A DNA stretch of 64,000 bases from Eutreptiella sp. 'Long Island Sound 2002' (lineage: Eukaryota > Euglenozoa > Euglenophyceae > Eutreptiales > Eutreptiaceae): assembly GCA_964036045.1 (NCBI GenBank), contig OZ038381.1, forward strand, positions 137,112,306 to 137,176,305, given 5' to 3'. Below are positions 45,935-56,552 of the stretch, in pieces. The translations under genes and the position numbers were made by a program. The notes under the pieces were generated by a model, which was not told the DNA's origin, did not search any database, and saw only the letters and a program-made list of their open reading frames with translations. Numbering within the stretch: position 1 is the stretch's first letter; the number at the start of each line of letters is the position of its first letter.

Positions 45935-46050
45935 TGCCGCCTAAGGGGTCCCCACCGCCTCAGAGCGGGGGGCGAGATCACAGGTGGCCCACGAGTGGGC
46001 AAAGTGGCTACATAACTCCTGCCGCCTAGGGGGTCCCCACCACATCAAAG
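45935..46050 (+). repeat. dispersed copy of the 85-bp satellite unit
   Basis: Carries CTCAGAGCGGGGGGC, GGTGGCCCACGAGTGGGCAA and GGCTAC followed by CTCCTGCCGCCTAGGGGGTC, in the same order as the 7501-7978 unit, including the GCCCAC-N2-GTGGGC hairpin. About 1.3 units are present. It lies about 120 bp beyond the last Helitron coding codon. Confidence 0.85.
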
Positions 46051-46149
46051 TGGGGTGCCTTAACAAAAAAAAACGCTCAAACAGGCTCCCATGAGCCATG
46101 GTCCGACCCGGAGGCCGGGTTAGGGTCCAAATCCTTTTTTGTGCTTTTC

Positions 46150-46275
46150 AGCCATTTTTGAGGTCTCCACGAAATTCTGAGCATTTTGAGTACAAACACA
46201 TAGGGTTGAACAAAAAAATTTCCCCCTGCCGTATGCCTAAAACAAAATCTCCGGCGCCTCTGGCGCCGAGAAAGC
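46150..46275 (+). repeat. repeat family E (GGCGCC module)
   Basis: CATTTTGAGTACAAACACAT, GGGTTGAA, an A/T run, then CCGGCGCCTCTGGCGCC. A similar order is seen at 23215-23340 (GTTTTGAGTATAGACACAT, GGGCGCCTTCGG). Shorter pieces lie at 410-445, 27065-27105 and 30885-30945. Confidence 0.65.
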
Positions 46276-47001
46276 ACATTGTTCCGTACGACAATTTTGG
46301 GGTCCGTAGAGCCCCCCTCCCCCCCCCCCTTGGGGTGGGGTCCCGACCAAGATAAGCCCCCATGCCAGGACCTCTCCTTCTGAAAGCCTGCTCTCCTCTT
46401 GCAGGATGCACTCCATACAGTCCCAGTTGAATTGCAGCACTAGTTGCGCTTGCTCATCGGCCTCAATTGCCAGCATCGGCGCTGGCTCCACCTGCCTTTG
46501 GAGAGCCTACCTAGCTTCGTGCACAATTTCAATGATGGGGGCGTTTAAAGCACCCTTCGTCTTACCTCCTTCTTTATTGGGCGACAATCTGGGAGTCTTT
46601 TGAGCTCTCTTGCGTTTCATAACCACATAAGCCCTCTCTTTCGTAGTAGCAAGAGCTAGATACCGCTGCCTAGCTTTAACATACTTTATCTTTCGATTGT
46701 ACTGTAGCACTGTCACGCTGTACAGCCCTTTCCCGCCCTGACACCAAGCAAGTAGCCTCAAAAACACCAACAAAAATCCACACAGATACTCAAGGGTGGA
46801 GAGCTCGAGGTTCCTGGGGAACATGATGGCAGCCAAGCGCCTGGCCAACCGGCCTTTACTTGGCGCTAGGTAGACATGCCGGAGTGGGCCAACGGGAATT
46901 GGTCCCAAGCAAAACAAAGAACACTTCACTACAACAGGAGGGTGGCTGTCTGGTACGGTCCCAACCTGTGGCCTGCCTTGCAACCCCGCCCTCTGAGGCA
47001 A
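46237..47001 (-). pseudogene. unknown ORF with one in-frame TAG
   Basis: The frame 47001-46507 ends in TAG (46509-46507). The same frame reopens immediately and stays protein-like (VEPAPMLAIEADEQAQLVLQ, then FNWDCMECILQEESRLSEG). Before the stop, YVKARQRYLALATTKERAY and KRKRAQKTP are basic. The N-terminal third overlaps the repeats at 46697 and 46887, so only 46237-46690 deserves attention. I do not recognise a family; it may be part of the retroelement complex to the right. Confidence 0.3.
46697..46796 (+). repeat. 100-bp direct repeat, copy 1 of 2
   Basis: TTGTACTGTAGCACTGTC, CACCAAGCAAG, GCCTCAAAAA and ATCCACACAGATACTCA recur at 47032-47131 in the same order and orientation, 335 bp further on. 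Confidence 0.85.
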
Positions 47002-47030
47002 AACCTAGGTTATGGCTAACCTAGGTTTTG
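46887..47030 (+). repeat. repeat R1 copy 1, ending in a perfect hairpin
   Basis: Runs from AACGGGAATTGGTCCCAAGC through GTGGCTGTCTGGTAC to GAGGCAAAACCTAGGTTA. It ends with a 14-bp perfect inverted repeat, CAAAACCTAGGTTA and its complement, around a TGGC loop (46999-47030). The R1 block recurs at 54862-55000 in the same orientation. Confidence 0.85.
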
Positions 47031-47031
47031 C

Positions 47032-47131
47032 TTGTACTGTACCACTGTCTCGCTGTCCTGCCTTGTACCGCCCTAACACCAAGCAAGCAGCCTCAAAAAA
47101 ACCAACAGAAATCCACACAGATACTCAGGGG
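47032..47131 (+). repeat. 100-bp direct repeat, copy 2 of 2
   Basis: Second copy of 46697-46796. It begins directly after the hairpin of R1, so R1 is flanked on both sides by this repeat (R2-R1-R2). Confidence 0.85.
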
Positions 47132-48100
47132 AAAAATTTTCCATGCCACCCACCAGCACCACCTAACGCTGCTGGGGTCGCGCCTGCCATATATAAGTGT
47201 GCCCCCCCCCCCCCCCCGCGGGCTGCTTCACCCCGGGCCACGCCCGCACGAAGCGGGCCCTGCTACATAAGTTTGGTGTGTGTGAACTGTCAGGAGGCGT
47301 GTAAAGGCACCCGCTGTCGAGATCAGGCGATGGTAGGTAGGCATATAGGGTGGCATGCGCGTTGCCAATCTCTGCGCCCCGGGGGGCCAGTGGGCTGCTC
47401 GCCCCAAGGGAAGGAGGCTCCGTCCGCTCAGAGGTGGCACAACAAGAGGCGATGGAACACGGCAATATATCGCCACGATATACAAAGGGCAACAGCGGCG
47501 GAAACTGTCTTTTGCACGCGCACGCAGGAACACGAGGAGAAAATAGCGGGCTAGTGTGTCCGCACCCAGCAAGCAAGGTCACCACCTCTTACCCTTTCCT
47601 GCTCGCGTTGACCGAGCCCATGTGGACAGACCCGCTTAGTGCGGCGATGGGGCTGTGTGTTAATTTTTTTTTCAACGTCGGCTAGGGGCGGACGGGGCAT
47701 AAGCGCTCGGGCTACCAGCCCACTGGCCCTCCCTGTACCCGGTGGTCGGTTGATTGTTGTCTCACCGCGGCATACAACGGTCAGACCCAGGCCAACCACC
47801 ACCGGGTATAGTCAAGGTCAGGCAGGGCCAGGGAGGGTCCCTAGCGAGCAGCACGAAAAGCCACCCACAATGCCATAGTGGCACACAACTGTCTTGGGCT
47901 CTTGCATGCAGGGTCACATCGCAGCACATTGTTCCCCAAAAAACCCCGCTGGAGGAGGGACGACATATATAAGCTGGGCCGCTTCCGGGGGTGAGCAGCT
48001 CCTTCCAGTCATCAGTCGTCAACGACTTGTCGGCTGCATAGCCCCGACCTCCCGCAGCCCGAGCGCTACGGCCTGAGGGCCACCCTGGTGCTGGAATAGG
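47132..48100. other. non-coding part of retroelement complex with TATA-like boxes
   Basis: No coding similarity seen. Two CATATATAAG boxes occur on plus, near 47187 and 47967, each in GC-rich surroundings that follow with GGGC and GCTTC. They could be core promoters of a terminal repeat, but no transcript evidence exists. Confidence 0.35.
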
Positions 48101-48136
48101 CGCTCGCGGGGGCGCAGGGCGGTGGGCCAGCAGGCC

Positions 48137-48780
48137 TCACCACCGCCAACCGGCGGCGCTAGCCCGGGGCCTCCGGGCCCTCCCGCGGCCGCCTCCGGAG
48201 GGCCGCCCCGCCGTCCCCGTCGCTGTCCTCGGCGAGCATGGGCGCGGCGGCGGTGCTAGCCGCGGCGGCGACGGTAGCGGGCATCGTAGGCCCGCGCAGC
48301 CTCCACCCGCCGCCCCACGGCGGATTGCCCCAACGGATGCGCCTCTCGCGGCGCTCGCGGGTGGCCCGCGTCCCATGTCCCACCGGGACTTGCTGCACTT
48401 GCACTTGCACCAGTAGCTGCCACAGCGCCGTGTCCATGGCCTGCTCGGGTCTGGATGCGGTGGCAGGGCATGCCTCGGCGGCTGCCACTGCAAATTCCGC
48501 CGCCGGTGCGGGTGGAGGGTGGGCGCCACCCACCCATTCTGCCGCGCGCCCGCGGGCGCGCGCAACCTTCCGCCGTCAGTTCCCCACGGTTGTCGGCGGT
48601 GCCGTATGCACAACCGCGGGGGCGGTGCGGACATCTAGCGAGTTGCACAGGGGGCAACAACACTACACGCCCTCCGCCCATCACTTCACCGTTCCACACT
48701 TGTAGTGTCTTATTGCGGTCCCCCACTGTGCAACATACCCGACCCGGCCGCTGCCTATAGACCCTATCTTTAGCCCTCAC
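48137..48780 (-). other. strongly GC-rich segment, possible retroelement ORF remnant
   Basis: About 640 bp of far higher GC content than the surroundings. The minus frame 48533-48159 (ATASRPEQAMDTALWQLLVQ, then VPVGHGTRATRERRERR) has a helix-like stretch followed by an Arg-rich and Ala-rich tail. It lies directly downstream of the RNase H part on the same strand and may be the end of the same element. No domain named. Confidence 0.3.
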
Positions 48781-50280
48781 CTCAACAACCATATCCGCTC
48801 CATATCCTGCCCCTCCCACCCCGCCCGGCGGTTGACACAGTCAGCAGGGTTAAGGGCGCTCTCGACATACCTTTACCCTACCGACACGTTGTGCTAGCGC
48901 AGCCGGTGCGTGAGGCGTCGCAGAATACGTTGATGGGCCACGAGCAAGGTAGAGGCGCAGCCCGAGAGGTTCTGGGCTATCGCGCCCACGTTATCTATCA
49001 CAAGGTGTACATGCTTACGTTCGGAACTCTGCGCTACATCGAGCGCACACAACACCCCAAACAACTCAACGGAATGCCGCCTACTGACCCACTGCGGGCA
49101 CCTACGGATGACAGAGCCCTCCTAGCTCCATACACCAACCAAAAAAACATCCGGGCGGAGGGCCAAGCAGTAGCATCAGTGTACACACGAATCGCCGGAC
49201 CCTCGGTCCGGTTCGCTCCCACCCCCGACCCCCGCGGCAATGGCCTCCAAAAGGCCCCTACACACGGCAAAAGCAACACAATGTGCAGAGGGGGGTCCCA
49301 GGCGAAGCCATGTGCGTGCCCCCACGAGGAAGCACCCGGCCAAGAAGACTGGGCGTGCTAGCCACCTGATGCACCCCAATAGTCGCTTCAGGGGCCTGCA
49401 CGTTCAGCGCGACATGCTGAATGCAACCCAGCGGCCCACAATGTCAGCCAGCCCCTCGGGCTTATGCGCCACACGAGGTGTGGCCACGCTAAGCTGCTGC
49501 CCCATCCACGTAAGGGACTGGGTGGCTTCCAGGACGGACTTAGGGATGACCGGGAAACCTTTACGGGCCGGATGTGCCGCCGTGTCACCTGCCATCTGGG
49601 TGGTAAGCAATCGGTTCCGACCAACAAAAAGTATGTCATCTAGGTACTGAACAACGACTACTTGTGCATCAGGCAGGTTGGACACTAGCGCCGCAATGAG
49701 GTGTTGCACCAAGCCAGGTGCCTGGTGCCAACCAAACAGCACACAAACTACGGCGTAGGTGGTGCCCGCCGCTGCCACGCGGACTGCACCAGCCATCACA
49801 GGTGGGACGTGCACGCTCCAATAACAGTTGTTGGGATCAATCTTTGCCCCACACGCAGCTGGGGTGCCTCCGTCCTCAAGAAGATCACGGGCGTCTCGAC
49901 CAGTTGGCGCCGCCAAGCGTAGTGCAGCTGGGTGTTCGCCACCCGCTGCAACTTGCTCAGCGAGGTGGGGTTGACGGGCCCCGGAGCTGCGAAAACCAGA
50001 CCTCAAGGGCAGCAATCTCAGCGTGGATCTTATCAGCGGGTTGCTGTTGTGGGGCCAGTACGGGTGGCCCCCTCGGTGGCGCACTCTGGGCATGGGCCGG
50101 GGCCGGGGGGTTGATGTGGCGCCACTCCCCAGCGACCACGTCTAGCCTCCAACGCACATGACTGTTGTAAAGGGCCATCATCAGGAGCGCCTTGTGTGGC
50201 TCTGCCGATGGGGCGGCCCACTTAGTGGCCATATCCACACCGACCTTATCCAACCCGCGATGCATCAGGGCCACATGGCA
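48780..50280 (-). pseudogene. retroelement pol remnant: reverse transcriptase and RNase H
   Basis: Minus strand, 5' to 3'. ALMHRGLDKVGVDMATKWAA (50274 on) ends a gag-like part. A second frame carries PTSLSKLQRVANTQLHYAW and TPVIFLRTEAP. A third (to 49404) carries KIDPNNCYWSVHVPP, FGWHQAPGLVQHLIAALV and VVVQYLDDILFVG, where YLDD is the polymerase active site. Then come LTWMGQQL and VAHKPEGLADIVGRWVAF. The connection LARPVFLAGCF follows an in-frame stop. RNase H follows in two more frames (VYTDATAWPSA, then HLVIDNVGAIAQNLSG and ALNPADCVNRRAG). RT copies RNA to DNA and RNase H removes the RNA. FGWHQAP...YLDD fits Ty3/DIRS-type RTs; I cannot choose between them. At least four frame breaks make it inactive. 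Confidence 0.85.
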
Positions 50281-50891
50281 TCCCTAGAGACCCAAATTAA
50301 ATCCAATACATTTAATTTTTGGCCAAAAATTGATTGATTAGACCAAAGATGCCGCTTTTTGCGGGGGTTAGGGGCGTCGCTTGGGAAAATTTTCACCCCT
50401 ATGGGGTGCCTTGTGTGTTTTTCCGCCATTTTACCCCGTGGGTGTGGGGGGGGGGGGGGGTCCATCCGTGTTGATGTGTAAAAATGTTAAAATGGCCCTC
50501 GGCTTTCAAATTTGAGATGAATTTTTGGTTTAAAATTTGCAGATTTTAAATATTATGCGTCCCTGGGATTAAAAATTAAACCAAGAAAATTTAAACCAAC
50601 TTTCCAAAAATGAAATACCCCTATACAAGCACAAAAACACATAGAACATACCCATTAGCCTTCGCGGCTCATGTATTTGGCCATTCGGGCCATTGTTCAC
50701 GTGTTACACCTCTCGGGGGCCCATTGTCTCGGGCCTAGACCTCTTGGGACCCGTCTTCGGGTCCAATAGTGCGGGGGTAGCTTGGCTGGGATTGAGGGGG
50801 TCAAGGGTGTCACTCGGTTTGGGTTTGTTGGGTTGAGGGTCATTCGGGGCGTTAGCGGGCTCGGTCCGGGGTTCCTAACCCGTGTCCATGG

Positions 50892-52983
50892 CCATCCGGG
50901 CCACCGTAGTACCTTATACCACCACCCCCCTTATTTACACTCACTCACACATACACACACTCACATAAACACACACGCACGCACACACACACACGTACAC
51001 ACACTTCGTGAGGGAAACAAGAACCAATCCAATGCGGACAGAAACACACACCACCATCTTACAATATACCCCCCTCTTGCCTTATACCTCCCCGACCGCT
51101 CCTCCACCTGGTATGTACACACACACACACACACAGACACAACGATTAAGGTTTGGGAGGTTATGCCCCTATCTTGTTTCAGGTGGACAGGACAGCGCAA
51201 TGCAGAACCAAGAGAAAGAGGTTGGAGGTATGGCTGTGTGTGCATGTGTGTATCTGTGTGTGTGTGTGTGTGTGTGTGTTCATTGTGGCTGGGCCCCAAA
51301 GCAGGTTGAGGGGCTAGTTCACACGTTGCTTTGCGGTATCGTGGCATTTGGGGTTGTGATGTGTGGGGGGGGGGGGGTAGGCTTGTGGTTTCTAGGGATT
51401 TGGTGTGTGTAGCTGTGGTTTGTGGGGCTGTGGTGTGCGGGGGGGGGGGGTCCCTAGGGCTTTAGTGTTTGGCGTTGTTGTTTACTTGCACAGAAATGGG
51501 TGCAAGGCGTCACAAAGGGGGGGGGGGGGTAAATGTATTCTTTGGACAACATTTTTGCATTTTTTCGTTTAAATTTTAAACTTAAATCTTGGGATTTTAA
51601 ATTTTTCTGTGCTGGCGGTCCAAATTCTGAAGTTTCAACCAAAGTATTTAAACCATGCGGTGCAAATTTTCAACGAAGGCACGCAAACATACCTCTCAGA
51701 ATTTTGACAGCCCTGGGCCGAGCGGGCGTCCATGGCCATCCGAAAGTTGGAGGGGGTGTTCAAGGGTGGCAGTGGGGGGCTGTTGTGTGTTGCAGCCACC
51801 AGAACTGCTGCATCTATACAGCACAACACAATATAGTACAGTAGACAGTAGAGTGGAAGTACAAGTACAGTACAAGTACAGTACAAGTACAGTACAATAC
51901 AGTACAACACAGCACAGTACAATAGTACAGTACATTGCAGTACAATACAGTACATGACATGACAGTACAGTACACTAAAGTATAGGAAGTACAATACAAG
52001 ACAATACAGTACAGTACACGGTACAGCACAGCACAGCACAGTATACAGTACAGTACAGCATATGACAAGACAGCCAAGCACAGTAGAGTGCAGTACAGTG
52101 CAGTATAGCACAGCACTGCTTAAACCCCCCACCCCCCTGAGTGCCTGTGCCTGTACGTGTGCCTCCTGTGCCTCCTTTTCCCTCCTCCTCCTCTCCCTTT
52201 CCATCTGCAAGAAAAACAGGTTAAAATTTAAAAAATGGTCTAAAATCGTTGGTTTAAATTTTAATTGCGGCAGTCCGGCGTAAATCTTAAATGTTAAGGA
52301 CCGCCGCATTCAAATTTTTAACGGAAAAAAAACGACGCCGTGATTAAAATCTAAACCAACGGAATCAATATCAGCACACCGAAAAATAGTCAAGAACGGG
52401 TCTGAGTTCTGTTCTGGTTGTATCAACGGAGCCCCTGGATGAATTGTCCTGTTTGACTACACTGAGGTTGGCCGTCCCAGAGATAGGCCGCTGCCCCTGC
52501 CATTGACAAAGTGCATCTAGATGCACACTCCGAATCCATGCTGCACACACCACAACCCCCCACCACCACAGCCCTAGGAACCACACCCCCACACACCACA
52601 GCCCTAGAACCACAGCCCAATACACCACAGCGGCACAAACCACAGCGCGACACACCACACACCACAGCCCTAGAAACCACACCATCACACCCCATACCCC
52701 CACACACCACAACCCCAAACAGCACAATACCAGTGGCAATCTACCACCCACAGCCTAGCCACAAGGAACACATAGACACACACACACACACACACAGGAA
52801 CATACCTCCAACCCTTTTCTGTTGGTGCTTTCATCATTGCATTTATTTTAGCCTCCATCTGCAGCAAAAAAGGGGCATACCCTCCCAAACCTTAAGTGTT
52901 GTTGTTGTGTGTGTGTGTGCGTGTGTGTGTGCATGTGTGTGTACATAGGCTGGGGGTTACTACTACGGTGGCCCTAGGGATGT
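50892..52983. mobile_element. 2.1-kb fold-back unit with long inverted arms
   Basis: The left arm starts GGGCCACCGTAGTA near 50899 and the right arm ends with its complement near 52973. The arms continue inward. CGATTAAGGTTTGGGAGG at about 51146-51163 faces the complement CCTCCCAAACCTTAAG at 52880-52895. GTTGGAGGTATG at 51219 faces CATACCTCCAAC at 52800. (GT)n and CTGTGGT-rich blocks at 51240-51470 face (CA)n and ACCACAG-rich blocks at 52540-52796. The arms are imperfect and each about 480-580 bp. The unit lies wholly inside the 4.3-kb element. Confidence 0.8.
51826..52105 (+). repeat. GTACA-type pentanucleotide satellite
   Basis: About 280 bp of AGTACAGTACAATAC-type sequence, based on a 5-bp TACAG/TACAA unit with AAGTACAGTAC variants. 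It forms the centre of the fold-back unit. The LYCTVLYC open frames on minus come from it. Confidence 0.95.
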
Positions 52984-53149
52984 TTTAGAAGCCGAAAATG
53001 GTAATGAGGAGCCCCCCCCCCCCCCTGGTCCAACGAAACATTTCCTCTAGGAACAAATAAAATTTTGTAATAGGCAGGCCATTTTGGGGCCATTTTGGGT
53101 CTATAGAGCCCACTATGGGCGATGTAGTGACATCTCTAAGGCAACACAC

Positions 53150-53680
53150 AAGGGGGCGGTCAGCCCTAGCCCACCTGACGAAGCGTCCTCTTCCTAGCTT
53201 GGGGATGGGGACACTGTTACCATTGAGCTTGCGGGCCGGGGTCTAGGCCCAGCGGGTGCGGTGCAGGTCCCAGATAACCTCTGGGCCCAGTGGGCTCATC
53301 CCCATTTCTAGCAAGCGGGCGAGGCAGCCCAGACAGCACAGGAGTCGTCGTGCCCTAAGATGGCGGCGCTGCTTCGCCGATTGCATACAGACGGCCTCAT
53401 CAACAAATCCTCACCGTCACTGAATGCACGCACCTTTGTAAAGTACAAAAGCCTTTCAAGGTGCGCGCTCATCACATTGATATGCAGGCCTTCAATCATG
53501 CTTGCTCATTCAAAGCAAGGCCGTTCCGGCTGCCCTCACTTGAGGGCCTCGCGGGACTGCTGCGCTCGGTGCACGGGGGTAGTAGGGGGACTTCACCAGG
53601 CACCAAACGTGTTGCTCAATAGTCAAAAATTGACTGCAAAACCTACGAAAAAATGTGTGCATTGATTTCCGAGCACATCT
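53150..53680 (-). other. protein-like remnants inside the 4.3-kb element
   Basis: Minus frames give GLHINVMSAHLERLLYFTKV with a following SDGEDLLMRPSVCN stretch (53308-53499). In another frame near 53160-53230 they give NSVPIPKLGRGRFVRWARA. These may be remains of a transposase, but I recognise no catalytic motif. Confidence 0.25.
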
Positions 53681-54579
53681 TTTTCGTTTATAATTTAGCT
53701 TAAATTCTCGGGTTTTTTAATTTTTAATTGATTTTTCGGTTTTAAACGAAGCAAATCTGAAACGAAATGGGCGAATATCAATGCAACACAAGAGGGCCAA
53801 ATACCGAAAAGTTCTCAGCCTATATAGTGGCCAAAGCGGATATATCTTTATCCCCGCACACGGCCATCCCAATTACCCACAAATAGGCGGGTGTGCGCCC
53901 CCATTTGCCATGGTTGGGGAGCCGAGTGGACAATGGGGTCCAACTCCCACCCACACGCATATATGCATCCCCACATACAATAAACGTGAGGGGCCACCCC
54001 CAACCAATGGTGTCCAGTCGTGGTGGACGCGATTGAATGTACTAGGCCCACAAGTGCACGGGCCAACTATGGACACTAGCGGGGGGGGGGGGGCATAATC
54101 ACGGGCGGTCACGGGCTTCACCGCCTCCACTTGCTTGGTGCAAACAAGGGAGGGGTAGCCAACCTTGGTGGCCTCCACCCATCGGAGCTCAGCCAAAGGT
54201 GATGATGCCACACACTCACCAAGGAGTCGGGAGATCAACGCACAAGCGTCATACTAATCTCGAGAATGGTATCCCGGGAGAAAAGCATAACAAACAAGAG
54301 CTACACGGAGTGGGGTTGGAGGTGGACCCAAGGAAAGGGGGTAGGGGTTGAAAACCCAACCCCTCGGAAATGTAACATCTCGACAAACCCATTGTCCAAC
54401 ATTGTACCACATAAAACAACCACGGGACCCGAGCATCTGCATGCAAATAGCATTGCAAAGGTTTAAAATATGGAAATTTTTGGTTCAACATGTTAAAAAT
54501 TGTCGTCTAAACTTTAATGACCTTCAAAAATTAAAATTGAAAATTTAACATATTGGATTTAACGTGGGTCTCTAGGGAT

Positions 54580-55200
54580 TCTCTGGCCTTCTTCGCCGCC
54601 AAGTCATCACCAATGAAGGCACGGAAGGTGGCCGCCACATGATCCCCCCACTGTGCCCAGTTTTCATGACTCGCTAACCGCCTGGAGAATGTCCACGTCC
54701 CCAGCGAATGCGCACTTGGCACATTTGGCATTTGGTTACTCCTGCACTGGCCTGCTCGCAGGGGGTGCTTCGCCACCTGCCATGGCAGCATGGCCCGCAC
54801 CTGCGGCCTCTTCGGCCTCCGAGACAAGCGACTCCAACTCGTGTGGCGATAGATGAGACAAGCCAACGGGAATTGGTCCCAAGCAAAACAAAGAGCACTT
54901 TACTGTAGTGGGGGGGTGGCTGTCTGGTACTGTCCCGACCTGTGGACTGGCCTGCCCCCCCCCCCCCCCTGTGAGGCAAAACCTAGGTTATTGCTAACCT
55001 AAGAGCACCTCGTTTTGGGACTGAACCTCCGCCTCCTACATTGTCTAAGCCTCAGCCTGTGATTTCAACTTTTCCATGATATCCTCCATTGGAGAAAGGA
55101 GCATATGCATCACCTCATTGGACACTTTGACCGCCTACTAACGTTCCCAAGGAGCTCTTCACCTTCTCCCTGTCCTCCTGTGTGGCCTCCGCAAGTACCT
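54580..55200 (-). pseudogene. retroelement gag-like part, upstream half
   Basis: Minus strand, 5' to 3'. LAEATQEDREKVKSSLGT and, in another frame, AVKVSNEVMHMLLSPMEDIM then EKLKSQAEA (55195-55050) form a coiled-coil-like region. An R1 repeat interrupts (54862-55000). Then come SHLSPHELESLVSEAEEAAG near 54850 and RLASHENWAQWGDHVAATFR then AFIGDDLAAKKARE up to 54580. The last part continues in frame across the 4.3-kb insertion to 50274. The function is inferred only from its position before the reverse transcriptase. Confidence 0.55.
54862..55000 (+). repeat. repeat R1 copy 2
   Basis: Matches 46887-47022 from AACGGGAATTGGTCCCAAGC to AAAACCTAGGTTATTGCTAA. The right arm of the terminal hairpin is cut short here (CTAACCTAAG). 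It lies 7.97 kb from copy 1 in the same orientation and separates two parts of the gag-like ORF. Confidence 0.85.
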
Positions 55201-55204
55201 CCCC

Positions 55205-56080
55205 CCTGCAATCTCCCACGTTAGCGTGCGACGGTCTCCCAAATGGGTGGGGAGGCGGGGTGTCAGGGTATTTCAAGGCAAACTGTGGTACCCTCCGCTA
55301 ATGCAAGCAAAGAGAACACAAGTGAATCGACTTTTGCGTTGATGCGGCGCCAATGTGATTCATCCAACACAAATGCTATTAGGGATCCAAGGGAACGGTA
55401 AAGAACTTCTAGGTACGAGAATAATACACTTTGACCTGTTGCACATGTTCAGTTTGCATGACAAGCACAGGGTGGTACTGTGCACGTCACCGGGAGATAC
55501 ATCTTGGGGGTAATAGCAACACAACACACCCATACAACGCCTTTGGAGAGAATATCACAGAAGTGATTGATTTGAAGTAATGGGAAAGCAATGCAAGGCC
55601 ATGTGTAGGGCAGATCGGGCAACACAAACCTGTGCAATAGATGATAACTATAATAACATGGAAGTGACAGTCTCCCAGGGGGTGGTGGGAGATTGCAAGG
55701 GGTGGGAGATTGCAAGGGGGGGGAGTGTAGCTCTTTCTGTTGCTTCATTGCCTCGCCGTACTGCTCCTCTTCTACCGTGGTCGGTTGACCCAACGCTAGC
55801 TACTTTCAGTGGATGCTCAGGGTCTACCTCCAAGGATCAGACTTTGAGAATAATGCAATCAATGATGGATTTGACTTTTGCCAACAAAGATGTCATTTCG
55901 TCTGGTGTGGAGTTGTCGACATCCAGTAATGCATCCGTCAAGGGCGTCTTGAGACTCTTGCGCATATTTTATAAAGGATTCAGTGTAAGATCCCCCCGGG
56001 CCTTGACGCCCCCCGCGCCTGAGGCCGCAAATACTGCACCACACAGAACTGAATTTGCCCTCATTTGTACCCCCCCCCCC
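55205..56080. other. no clear gene
   Basis: A minus-strand piece near 55860-55970 (KSLKTPLTDALLDVDNS, then DEMTSLLAKVKSI) is helix-like and may be another gag-type fragment. A plus frame of 169 codons overlaps it. Neither is supported by a domain. Confidence 0.3.
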
Positions 56081-56204
56081 CTTGTATAAGCTACGCCAAT
56101 GTACACAATTATTACAGTCCCTACACCTACTGTAGCTTGGACAAGGGCGTGGCTTGCGCGTAACACATACAACTGCCGACACACACGTGCGCAAGCCACA
56201 TGTG

Positions 56205-56300
56205 CTGAAATTGGCAATTCAGGACCTATGGGATGCATCAGCCTTAAAAAAAAACTTCCTGGTGCACCAGCAGGGGGCCACATGTGCTGAAATTGGCAAA
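56205..56300 (+). repeat. repeat family D, third locus
   Basis: Two copies of ATGTGCTGAAATTGGCAA flank GCATCAGCCTTAAAAA, an A run and CCAGCAGGGG, the order seen at 5208-5330. Confidence 0.7.
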
Positions 56301-56552
56301 TGTGATGACTCACCCATGTCTTATGTGGCCACACTACATTTTGTACGTACCCCCCCCGCCCCTTGTCATTCCCCACCCCAGGGAAGACGGTCCCCCACCA
56401 CCCCCTGGGGGACGGTCACCAAATGACGGTCCCCCACCCCCCCCTGGGGGACCGCACTACCACCATACACGCACATTTGCAGGCACAGAAATTGCAGCAT
56501 AAAATGAAATTCAGCATAAGATTCGTCCAAAGGGCTGCCAATGTACGAAGAC

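Larger units (their letters stand above)
50280..54579. mobile_element. 4,296-bp TIR element inserted in the retroelement
   Basis: Left end CCCTAGAGACCC at 50282 and right end its complement at 54577. The 27-bp terminal inverted repeats match at 25 positions (the two differences are AA against CG in the middle). AT stands at 50280-50281 and 54578-54579 as a 2-bp target duplication. Deleting the element plus one AT leaves GCC-AGA-GAA-TGC-CAT-GTG in one frame, joining the ORF right of 54580 to the ORF left of 50280. No transposase is recognisable inside, so it is probably non-autonomous. Several short AT-rich blocks (near 50500, 51550, 52230, 53700 and 54500) recur through it. Confidence 0.85.

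Noticed and set aside
40179-46030. Exact Helitron ends (TC at 40179; CTAG near 46026 after a hairpin)
   Set aside because: The 5' choice rests on one junction, and the 3' hairpin-to-CTRR distance is too long; kept only as a guess in the element entry.
51814-52116. Cys/Tyr/Leu-rich (LYCTVLYC) open frame
   Set aside because: Direct translation of the GTACA satellite.
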